Shown here in pieces: positions 1 through 9,085 of a DNA stretch of 64,000 bases. Numbering within the stretch: the first letter of the stretch is position 1; each line of letters starts with the position of its first letter. The stretch covers positions 182,539 to 246,538 of the forward strand of contig KB297987.1 of NCBI GenBank assembly GCA_000328365.1, written 5' to 3'. The translations under genes and the position numbers were made by a program. The stretch is from Capitella teleta. Its lineage: Eukaryota; Annelida; Polychaeta; Capitellidae. The notes under the pieces were generated by a model. It saw only the letters and a list, made by a program, of their open reading frames with translations. It was not told the origin of the DNA and did no database searches.

Positions 1-99
1 TTATGACCTCAATTTATTCTCGTATGAAGTGCAACATAACATACATATCAGCCTTAATCATTTTAAATACCTTACGACCCTTCAGGTGTTATAGGCGCC

Positions 100-448
100 G
101 CGCACACGGCCCTCTCAGCAGAATTCTATTAACTTGCGAACAGCGAACACGCACACAACAACAGCTCGCATGTATAATTACAGCAACCTATATACCCGCT
201 AAACACCTTAGAACATCGTTAATAGTGTGCTGTGTGCATTTGCCGTAAGATTTTAATTGAAAAAAATGTAAAATTAAAATATTTTATTTCTGAGGGGGGT
301 GTTCGTTGTTCGCGTTTCGGGGTGTTCGCTGCTCAGGAGTGATTTCCTATTGGTTAACATGGGAGTGAATTGCGTCCAAAGAAAACCGTTCGCTAGAGGA
401 CTGTTCGCTAGAGGTGTGTTCGTTATTCGCAGGTACTACTGTATTTTG
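100..448. mobile_element. Possible MITE in SMYD5 intron
   Basis: The right border reads GTTCGTTATTCGCAGGTACT then ACTGTA (about 419-446). Its reverse complement resembles TTGCGAACAGCGAACACGC at about 135-153, so the ends are imperfect inverted repeats. Near the right end the words TGTTCGCT and CTAGAGG recur several times as short sub-terminal repeats. This fits a small non-autonomous DNA transposon, but the left end is not crisp and no target duplication is clear. An 81-residue open frame over 3-248 has no recognisable protein. Confidence 0.3.
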
Positions 449-591
449 CTATACTAATGAAATGGCATTATTTTGAAGATTTTTGTTGCAAAAATTTTAC
501 TCTTAGAAAATTCACAGAAAAATAATCGCCATTATACTTGTGAAGAAGAGAGATTTAACCTTTAAATTGATGTGGGTTTTCTCTTTTGCAG

Positions 592-712
592 AGAGAATTA
601 TCTTTTCAACTGCAATTGTTCAAAATGTGAATCGCAATTAGATGAGGCTGATGTTACTTCAGAGGAGGAGATGGAAGATGAAGAGGATGAAATTGATGAA
701 AGCATGGGATGA
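592..712 (+). CDS. SMYD5: SMYD5, last exon only (SET/MYND protein, partial)
   Basis: Terminal coding exon of a SET-domain protein. It begins after the acceptor ttttgcag and reads [12 protein letters not shown], then a [14 protein letters not shown] acidic tail, and stops at 710-712. Known family: SMYD5 ends with a post-SET cysteine motif of the form ENYLFxCxCPKC followed by DVTSEEE-type acid runs, which is exactly this layout. The cysteines would bind zinc beside the SET methyltransferase fold. The rest of the gene lies left of the window; 1-591 is probably its last intron. The polyadenylation signal AATAAA is at 733-738. The gene runs tail to tail with TM2D2, whose stop is only about 200 bp away. 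Confidence 0.85.
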
Positions 713-732
713 ATGCTCTGATTAGTGATTGC

Positions 733-738
733 AATAAA
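733..738 (+). terminator. SMYD5 polyadenylation signal
   Basis: AATAAA lies 21 nt after the SMYD5 stop. With the TM2D2 signal on the other strand at 890-895, the two convergent genes end within about 160 bp of each other. Confidence 0.6.
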
Positions 739-889
739 TTCTAAATTTGGTTACTGGAACTCAATTGCCGCTTGTCTTGTATTGTAATATAAAGGAAATA
801 TTCTCATTTTTATTTCATGCGTGCTATAAACGCTTGCTCAACTCCGAGGGACTGGAAACTAACTTCATGTGTTATTACAAAAATAAGAA

Positions 890-895
890 TTTATT
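890..895 (-). terminator. TM2D2 polyadenylation signal
   Basis: TTTATT on the + strand is AATAAA on the minus strand, 18 nt past the TM2D2 stop codon. Confidence 0.6.
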
Positions 896-913
896 AATGA
901 AAAATGATGTGAC

Positions 914-2190
914 TCAATAATATGGCATCCAATTGCTGTCATCAGCTGGTCGCAGTTCTCCCATCACCAGCAGAATAATGTCCACAATCCACCAGATGCC
1001 TACTCCCCCCAAAGTCAACAACTTCCCAACGGCCGTCCCTGTGTGGCCCAGACAGAAGCGATCCATTCCAAGAAACCCTAGCAGCACAGAGTATATCAGA
1101 GTTGTCACAAAATAATGTCCACTATATCTGAAAAAGAGATTGAATCAGGAATTCTCTCAAGAGCGAAAGACTCACTTCACACAAGGGAACTCCTTCAAAC
1201 TGAGGAAACGTCGCTCTCCACAACACTCGATTCCGTCCAAAACTTCACACCAAACGCGCGATGTTCCAACGTCTTGGTATTTCTGTGCCCCCCACTGGAA
1301 GGATGAAACAAAAGTTATATATTCGCATTCACATGATTGTAATTTCTGGTGGGTAACAGATCATACAAGTTCAAAGGCTACAAAAGATCACACGACGAAG
1401 TGACATGATTTTTCTTTGTGAAGCCTTCAATCTATAATTTTCCAGATCTAAGATTAAGTTAAAGATTTCTTAGTAGGACTCTAACCTTAACGCATCCATG
1501 GCCGAGTTCTTCCTGCGCAGTTGAGTTTCCATGGTGATCAATGGGTGGAAGAACGCAGCGAATGAAATCTTCAGGTCTGAAGTAAGAGGAAACATTTGAG
1601 ACACAAACAAAATGTGAAACAATGCCGCCATATAATCAGCATATTTCTTTCCTGTTGACTTGGAATTTCAGTTACATTGTTAGCAAGATCAAACCTCCAT
1701 GAGAATAATCGGTAACATGATTACAGGTTTTGCTGACATGGTCATACTTGAAGAGAAGGCAATTTTTTTTAAGCTGGCAGATCATCTGAAGCCATAATTT
1801 AATCACACTCATAGTTACTAGTTAATGTGTGCATTCACACTCAACAAATAATTACAGCTCCATTCCCTAAAAGTTTGTTAAAAAGTGATCATGATCATTT
1901 TGACTGCATGAGTGCGATGACTGATGAGACTGAGAGTGGTTAGTAATACTAATAACTTTAAATAAGTATTAAGTTATTAAATAACTTTATAATAATTCTA
2001 GTAGTCTGTAGTGTATCACTCACAAGTATGAACAGTTCACGAGCGGGCTGTAAGGATTGGTTACTGCTCCGCATGTCTCGTTGTATCCATGCACAACATC
2101 ATTATCTTCTATTTCATTTGAGAGAGATAGAATGGCGAAAAACTGCATCAAAACTATGAAAACAGCGAAAATAAACAAAGCTAGTTTCAT
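914..2190 (-). CDS. TM2D2: TM2 domain-containing protein 2
   Basis: Four coding exons (2190-2024, 1576-1486, 1294-1176, 1127-914) join in frame to 196 residues. The start [11 protein letters not shown] opens a signal peptide; an upstream in-frame ATG at 2307 is possible but less likely because it buries that signal. The luminal part has [22 protein letters not shown] and [13 protein letters not shown]. The last exon holds the TM2 domain: [18 protein letters not shown], the [20 protein letters not shown] turn and WWIVDIILL, ending SNWMPYY. In TM2 proteins the DRF-type turn between the two membrane helices is the signature, and this order and ending are those of TM2D2 (the family of Drosophila almondex and amaretto, linked to Notch signalling and phagocytosis). 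Introns are GT-AG. Head-to-head with STX18, tail-to-tail with SMYD5. Confidence 0.93.
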
Positions 2191-2558
2191 GTTTGTCCCA
2201 TTTCCGGCGAATTGACAGCTGACGAAAAGCGTGAAATATCGCTGCGGTTGAAACAGAAACGACATCGCTGGAATTACGAAGAGGATCTTAATAGGGTTTT
2301 GAAACATATTTTGAGGTTTATTTATCAGCTATTTTTTGTGCATGCCTTTGCCTATATATAAGAACTCATTCAAGGCCATATATAATTCCAAATTCACTAG
2401 TTAAAGTGATTCAATATTGAGCCTTGTTGGCATTAGGCATTGGAAATAAGTGCGTTATGATTTGTCATTCAGTGCGGTACTAGCAGTGGTTCGTGACATT
2501 CAATGAAGATTTCAAGAAATTCTCATTTTGTCGTGTGATGCAGACTGCGACACCAACG
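2191..2558. promoter_or_regulatory. Bidirectional promoter of TM2D2 and STX18
   Basis: Only 368 bp separate the two start codons, so both promoters and 5' UTRs must fit here. It contains CGTTATGA (2453-2460), the minus-strand form of the recurrent TCATAACG motif. No TATA box is placed convincingly relative to either gene. Confidence 0.6.
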
Positions 2559-4531
2559 ATGACAGACATCACGAATCTGTTCCGTGCTACCGTGAAGACA
2601 GTGCGAACACGACAGAAGAAGGATAAGCCAATCGTCGATCAATCAATTATTGGCTCCAGCAAAAAAAGAGGAGAATTTGCTGTGAAATCAAGAAATGTGG
2701 TGAGTCCTTTGTCAATATGGCCTTCTATGACAGGTGTTTAAATGCTTTGTCACCCAACAGGTGGTAGGAATAACCAAGTTACGAGACTTTCTCTTGGAGC
2801 ACCAGAAAGAATACCTGAGTGGATCCAAGTGAGCTCTCTCTGCCATAAATTGCTTCTCTTATATTTCTCATCATTTAGTGCTCTTGGTTGGGAACGATCA
2901 ACTTTAACAGATGCCGACCGAGACCAAATTGACAATAACGCTCAGGTCATCATCCGTACTTGTTCTGAAGCAATCAAAATTCTAAGAAATGAAGGTAATA
3001 GTTTCTTCTTCACTCTCATTTAGTTCTTCTACCCAGTATATACTTTTTTTTAGCGTTCATGAATAAGTTACAACCACAAGTAGAAGAACACAGAAAATCA
3101 GCATTAGCTCTGATTGATGGCTACCTCAAAGGTGTGTTAATTTTCACTTATGTTTTATTCAGGATTTCAATTATTCAATTGTTATCACTTATTATTTTAT
3201 TTATTTATCAATTTTTATTCCTCCTTGCAGCCGTCTGTAAAGTCTACAGCGAACAAAAAGCTATTCGAGTGAAGAGAGTTGTTGACAAGAGGAGAATGTA
3301 AGAAAGATCCCACTCTTGTAAAGCATACATTTTTTTTCATTTTGGAAATAGCGCAAGGCTTGAGCCAGGTAAAAGGAAAACACCTGATCCTACTGAATAT
3401 GGGAATCCTCAGAACGACGAGGGAGGGAAGCCGTCCGCTGATAGTGAAATATCCTCTGAAGCCAAACCCAGTGGTTAGTGTTTGGAAATTAACTATTTTA
3501 TTTACTTTATTTCTTTCTTTTTTTTTTCACCCATTTTCAGATGCAGCTTCTCGTCCACTGTTCCTTTCAGAAAATTCTGATGAGGAGGAGGATGAGATTT
3601 CTCCAGAAGAAGCGCAAATGGTACGCAAGCCCCTTCACATATCTCTCTTTATTTACACTGATTCTGTTCAACTTTTAGTTCGCTGTGGAGAACGAGCAGT
3701 TGTTTGATGAGATGAATTCCTTGGTTGATGATGTCAAGTAAGTATCTTTTCAATCAGCAGTTGTTTTATCTTGATTTCTTTTTGATTTGCCATTGCAGAA
3801 ATATTGAAGGAAAAGTGGTTGAAATTTCACGGTTGCAAGAAATCTTCGCTGATAAAATCCTTGAACAGGTTTGTTTCTGAGAGATTTGGAAGCCTTTTGA
3901 TGATCATAAAATATTCACTTCTCACAGGATTCTGACATCAATCGAATTGCGGAAACCGTAGTCGGTACAACAGAAAATATCAAAGACGCAAATGAAGAGA
4001 TCCGTGAGGTATGTGAACATAACGCACCCAATCGAGATCATAACGTTCTCACCGTTACAACGATGTTGGTCATATATAAGCATAACGTAATCGTGGTGTC
4101 TCATTCACTGGTCTCCGGCACTACTGAAAAGAAGCACCGGCACACATCAATAAAAAATCACCCCTATTTTGGTACATCCATTTCACTCGATTTCACATAT
4201 GACGTCACTCAGAACTCCCAAGATGGCTCATAAGGCGAGCCGAGTCGAGATGAATTCACACTATTTGCTGAATACGACCAGTTGACTATATGTTACTATA
4301 AATAGCAGCCAGTGAGATACCACCTGTCATCTGTGTGTGCCTGTGTCATTATATATATATATATGACCAGGGAACCAGTGAATGGTGTCCCAATGCCACC
4401 ACTCATGACCATTAATTATAAAAAATTTCTTTCAGGCCATCAAGAATAACGCGGGAATGCGGGTGTGGATCCTTTTCTTCCTGACAGTGTGTTCCTTTTC
4501 GCTGCTTTTCCTCGATTGGTATAATCCATAA
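2559..4531 (+). CDS. STX18: Syntaxin-18 (ER/Golgi Qa-SNARE)
   Basis: Eleven exons read through in frame: 2559-2699, 2761-2828, 2879-2994, 3054-3131, 3231-3297, 3352-3473, 3541-3620, 3679-3737, 3799-3868, 3928-4008 and 4436-4531, giving 325 residues (human about 335). The N-terminus [19 protein letters not shown] matches the STX18 start, so 2559 was chosen over in-frame ATGs at 2493 and 2538. Later landmarks are the KLRDFLLEH segment, [34 protein letters not shown], an acidic [11 protein letters not shown] stretch, then the SNARE helix from about [12 protein letters not shown] through [16 protein letters not shown] to EEIREAIKNN, and a C-terminal anchor [20 protein letters not shown]. It would act in Golgi-to-ER retrograde fusion on the ER membrane. 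Introns are 50-99 nt except the last (427 nt). Confidence 0.95.
4009..4435 (+). other. Long last intron of STX18
   Basis: At 427 nt this is several times longer than the other STX18 introns. Its first 80 nt hold three CATAACG words, at about 4019, 4039 and 4083, one of them the full TCATAACG (4038-4045). No exon-like frame is seen. Confidence 0.5.
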
Positions 4532-4652
4532 TAGCACTTGGGTGTAGGCAATGGTGCTCAATTCTACCCCATGTGATTTAATTTAAAATAATCATTATTA
4601 CATTATCATATCATAATTTACAATTTCCAACAAAAGTTTGTGAATCAATGTC

Positions 4653-4658
4653 AATAAA
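4653..4658 (+). terminator. STX18 polyadenylation signal
   Basis: AATAAA about 120 nt after the STX18 stop codon. Confidence 0.55.
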
Positions 4659-4903
4659 AATGTTCATGCATGATGTGCCCTTCTTATTAGCCCAGTACTG
4701 GCGCCTATTGCATAATTCAGATCAGTGATATGCTTCAAAGTCAGTTTAAAACTATTTCAAACGAATTCTTTTGGCCATGATTTAATGTTGCCTCTCAACG
4801 CCCTTTGAACACTAATAGAAGCCAAGATGCTTGAAATCAAAGAACGTTGAGACTACGTCCTATGTTGTAATGAAGACTGGCGGGAGAGTTGCTCAATTGG
4901 GAA

Positions 4904-4963
4904 GCGTTATGATTACGACAATAATCATCACCGATGAGGTCATGTTCGGTTTAATCATAACGC
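4904..4963. repeat. Perfect 12-bp inverted pair of the TCATAACG motif
   Basis: GCGTTATGATTA at 4904-4915 and TAATCATAACGC at 4952-4963 are exact reverse complements with 36 nt between them. Both contain the recurrent motif. Confidence 0.7.
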
Positions 4964-5055
4964 AATTGTCAGACTAGTGTCATAAATTCTCCGCGAATGA
5001 TAGCTTATAAGACAATTGCGCGTCCCGACAGAAATGGTGTTTCAAACTCATGCTT

Positions 5056-5166
5056 CCGAGAAGTCTCAAAATAATGTGTTCCCAAAGGAACCTTTTTGGA
5101 AGATTCTCAGGGAAGCTTCTGGAGAATTCCAAATGGAACTTCCGGAAATATTCTGGGAATCTTCTC
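5056..5166. promoter_or_regulatory. Cluster of GAA/TTC blocks, heat-shock-element-like
   Basis: Between 5099 and 5164 there are three GAAnnTTC blocks (GAAGATTC, GAAGCTTC, GAATCTTC) and a TTCnnGAA block (TTCCGGAA), plus the near match GAGAATTC. HSF binds alternating nGAAn units; the spacing between blocks here is irregular. Either a real regulatory cluster or a relic of a degenerate repeat. It also creates a 74-residue open frame with no protein resemblance. Confidence 0.3.
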
Positions 5167-5338
5167 CTGTTAAGTGGGCACCTCATCGGAATTTTCAAAA
5201 GTTTTATCAACATAAAGAAGACTCCGTAAGAACGGCTTAATTGTGGAATGAGCGAATCTGTTCCCAATATGAATGAGAGGAGTGCGAAAAGGCCGCTTTG
5301 CACCACTTATATCAGATATATGTATACATGCATGTATA

Positions 5339-6040
5339 CAGAGTGGGCCAAAAGTAGTCTATCTACTCCATGCTAAAAAAAAAATTAAAAATTAAAAATT
5401 AAAAAATTGCTAAAACTGATCAACCATGCCTAAATATAACTACCCGATATGTAATGACTAACTTATTCTATCCCGATATGTGAAAAGAAATTAAATAAAA
5501 AGTCAGTTTCGAATGAGGGAGGGACATTTAAATGCGATTGGTGTGTGATCGCGAAGAGAGCAAAATCAGATGAACCTCTGAACGAGCATTATGTCATCTG
5601 TTGTATGGCGCTTCAATACAAACTCTCTAGCTGCTTTGTTTTGATTTTAGGAGATGAACATATTAGTGCTACTGTCAAAACAACAGCACTCTCAAACAAT
5701 AAAATAGTGCGAAACTGATGCCTTAATTATGCATTCAATGAAGCTTATTCATGGTCCGGGGCCCTGTTTGCCATCAAAAGTGGAAATGTGGCGGAATAAT
5801 GAGTGCATTCTATTAATTGAAATATCTTGGCATAAAAGCTGGAATAGAAATGATAAAAGTAGCAGCATGACATATAAGACTAACCATACCAAGCATTTAA
5901 TTATTTAGACTGTTACATGTATCTCTGCGTGGTTTTTACATTGCGATCTGTTTCGTAACACTTTCTCGAAATGCGCAGCGCTATTGAAAAGAATTGAAAT
6001 CTGTAACATGGAGCAGACGCAATATTTTTAGCCCACCCTC
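5339..6040 (+). mobile_element. Tc1/mariner-type MITE, full-length copy
   Basis: The left end CAGAGTGGGCCAAAA and the inverted right end GAGGGTGGGCTAAAA start imperfect terminal inverted repeats of about 32 bp that both run to CTCCATG; 24 of 32 positions agree by eye. A TA dinucleotide flanks each end, the target preference of the Tc1/mariner superfamily. The 702-bp interior has no transposase frame I can recognise. A diverged internal copy lies in GALC intron 1 in the opposite orientation, and another terminus lies upstream of GALC. Confidence 0.65.
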
Positions 6041-6259
6041 TATTTGAATTTGATATTAGCCTATATGTTTTATTGTTTATTCATAACGCATTACATGTGT
6101 ACTTGGTCACCTATATTGAATGATCAACAACCAGGGAGGTAGCCAACAAGAGATAACGAGGCGGCTGACAATCGAAATGAAAAAAACAAACAATAAAACA
6201 AAAAAACAAAACATAAAAGTCCGAGAATGTCCTATATCTGGAATACCCGAGAAATCATC

Positions 6260-6650
6260 AACAATTTGGACCGAGACCAAGAGACAGAGAAGAGAGTGGT
6301 CGCATTTGAAATGTGGAAACACCGTCGTCTGCTGTGAATCTGATGTAGAGGACGTACACAAGACCAACGACTGAGTGATCCACCAACTGAAGACAAAGCT
6401 GATGCTGCGTGAACAGATGGCCAAAAGAAATCGTGTTTTGGTCATGCAGTGCGGCACAACGACCAATAGAGAAACCGATCTTGCAAAGCGCCCGACAAGG
6501 GGAGACGAGGCCACCATCAACGAACATCATCCAATGAACATCATCCAATGGACCGGGATGAACATCACGGAAGCATCCAGACTGGCGGAAGATCGGCGTG
6601 GATGGAGTGCCCTGTCAAAGACTCCCGCAGCCCCTCTTCGGACCATGTGA
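6260..6650 (+). mobile_element. LINE fragment, 3' end of ORF2
   Basis: Broken but readable non-LTR retrotransposon C-terminus. Landmarks in order: ETEKRVVAFEMWKHRRLL (about 6276-6331), then a worn stretch resembling the usual IHQ-type linker, FGHAVRHND, then WTGMNITEASRLAEDRRGW (from about 6553) ending in APLRTM and a stop at 6648-6650. These are the hallmarks of the region after the reverse transcriptase in many LINEs. The pieces lie in more than one frame with at least one internal stop, so the copy is dead and 5'-truncated. Confidence 0.7.
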
Positions 6651-8320
6651 CACTGAGCTAGAGTGAGAGAGAAAGACGCGATCCCTGTAAACAAATGACA
6701 TAACTCGCAGCGCATGTCTATATATGCTGATCATTGCACAATAATTGTCGTGTTTCTCTTTAGCAAACATCGTTGGTTTGTTCGCCTCGTGCTTCCTGAT
6801 CGCCGTCAACAACATTCAGATCGAACCCTGGATCATTGTCACTGCAGGCATGAATGCGCAGATCAATTCAGGTCGACGCTGAGTTCGTTGAGTCAATTTC
6901 ATCCGGTATATAGCATTACACGTATAGCATCAAGTGCGTAGGTCTGTCATATTGTAATTAACATGGATCTATAAGAAAATTAGTGCATGCATATTCATTC
7001 GAATTAATTAAATGGCTGAAATAATTGAATGCGTAATGTTGACTCTATACTACAAGGTGCATAAGAATTGTATTAATCATTATACAATCGTGTGCAACTA
7101 TAATAATAATTACATTGTATACATGTAGTATAATATTATAGGTTACAATTTTATTATTATGATTATGAATCACACATTACGTTTCTTTGATGAGGCTTAG
7201 TCTAACATACGAAAGCACTCAATAAATGTATTTTGCGCCCATTAATTTAAGAAGAGGAGAAAATTTATACCTGATGACCTGAATATGCATATTATCTGTA
7301 GGCCTCATGGTACATTCATACAGCCAATAGAAAAGTATAAATATATATGTTGTACTCATTAGCCTATATGCAACACAATCCGAAATGGAATGTGGTCGAT
7401 CAGTCATTCTGGTCTATAAATGTCGTCGTTGAAGATAATGACGAATGCGTGCATAGTGGGCTCGGTCCGGCTCACAACTATATTTGGGGTAAACAAAATG
7501 AAATCAATTGACTTTGCGACTGATGTCACCAAACAGAGGTCATTGAGGTCACGGCCACTACTAGTCCGCAGCTGATCGTGTGTGCCGGTGCTGTAGAACG
7601 GAGCTCGTGTGTACATCATTCACATCGTATTTTATCGTATTACCCAACAGTTTCATAGGCCTTTTTGTACAGTACATCCTAAAATTGCGCATATGTGCAA
7701 TCAGGATCCAGTGTACATGTACACAGATTCAAAGATGTTTGTCTGTTCATTTTGTATCCTTGTAATGAATACGATTATTGATTTTTAAAAGGACGACGAT
7801 TTCCTTGAAATTGGCACCAAGTGCCTCGCAAGGAATAACGGAATTATAACGACATTCAAGTACATTCTGATGTCACAGATACTCATTGGAGTTTAAGGGT
7901 CATAATTGCTTGTCAGTCTATAATTATGAACTTTATTGAACTCAGTGATCGGTAATGGTCAGACATTTCAGATCTCACATGCACCGTCTGCAGCCAGCAT
8001 AGACATGTATCTCGGAATGCATCGAGTTTGACCATACAGTTCACCCATTATTGCTTGTTCTGGGAGCGTAAGTGTAAATTTACACCATTATGAAATTTAA
8101 AAAAAAAAAAAAACAACAAAAAAACAACAAAGCGCACTTCAGAAGGACCATGAGCATGGATTGTTACGTTGATTGCAACCAACCACACAGAGCAGCAGCC
8201 GACCTCAGATCTCAAGTGGAGCAACTGCGTTTATCCGGGTCGGGGCGGGAAATGCTTCCGATGCCTGACGCATTTATTTGAATCCAACTCACAGACAACG
8301 GATTAACGCTCTGGTCAGAA
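6651..8320. other. Intergenic, no gene recognised
   Basis: AT-rich sequence between the LINE fragment and a MITE. Open frames up to about 75 codons occur on both strands, but none has coding character or a recognisable domain. Confidence 0.5.
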
Positions 8321-8595
8321 TACTACAGTAAAACCTGCCTATGACGACTACTCATGCATGCAGGAGATCAGCTGGAAGTGATCGTCGTACAAAGGGTAGT
8401 CATAGTAACCACACTTTCTGAGTGCTTGAAGTATTCCTCATACATACACATACAATTGTATATCTGTATTATTAGGCCCTGAAATACAACACGGTACTTA
8501 ATTCCATGGTGGTTGACACTATTGTGTTCACACTGGGGCAGACTCAGTGTTGGTTATTGAAAGGTGATCGTCTTATGCAGGTTTTACTGTAGTAT
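8321..8595. mobile_element. TA-flanked MITE
   Basis: The 18 bases TACTACAGTAAAACCTGC at 8321 are repeated as an exact inverted copy ending at 8595. The inverted similarity continues inward less perfectly (TATGACGAC against GTCTTAT-type sequence). The outer TA is compatible with a TA target duplication, so a Tc1/mariner or pogo-like origin is likely. At 275 bp and with no frame it is non-autonomous. A lone ACAGTAAAACCT word near 32766 may be a relative's end. Confidence 0.7.
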
Positions 8596-9002
8596 ATTCC
8601 AGTGCAATTTAACCCACGCGCATTCGGCCTTCATTGTATTCAAAGTCAACAGCATGTAATTGTAAGTGTATTCGATATACAGACATGCCAGAATGCCCCT
8701 AGAAATTGTGTCAAATTATTGTTCGGAAAGTTCATGTACGTGTATATTTCTTTTTGTGCCTCTTACCACATTTGAAATTTTGAATCGGAGGGCTTTGATA
8801 GAGAAATATACAAAGCTAATTTATAAGTAGTATAGTAAATATGCGCACACGGATACATGTTCTGTCGACACCACATATAAGTCTATGATTATAGTCACAT
8901 ATTTCATGACTGCTGCGGTGCTATTGTTGTCCCCACTGTCATCACGTATAACCGCTAAATGACACACAAGAACTCAACGATCAAATTACAGAAGTAATTT
9001 TC

Positions 9003-9008
9003 TTTATT
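9003..9008 (-). terminator. FUOM polyadenylation signal
   Basis: Minus-strand AATAAA (TTTATT on +), 78 nt past the FUOM stop. Confidence 0.55.
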
Positions 9009-9085
9009 CACATTAATCTAATGATTATAATGAATAATATGCGGTAATATAAGCAACTCAAGTCACAACTCAAGAATGCTCCATA

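Noticed and set aside
3-248. 81-codon open frame at the left edge
   Set aside because: No domain, odd composition, and it overlaps the putative MITE in a SMYD5 intron.
2191-2307. N-terminal extension of TM2D2 from the ATG at 2307
   Set aside because: It would place 39 residues before a good signal peptide; the ATG at 2190 fits the family better.
6815-6850. B-box-like GGGTTCGATC on the minus strand
   Set aside because: No A-box at the proper distance and no cloverleaf can be drawn.
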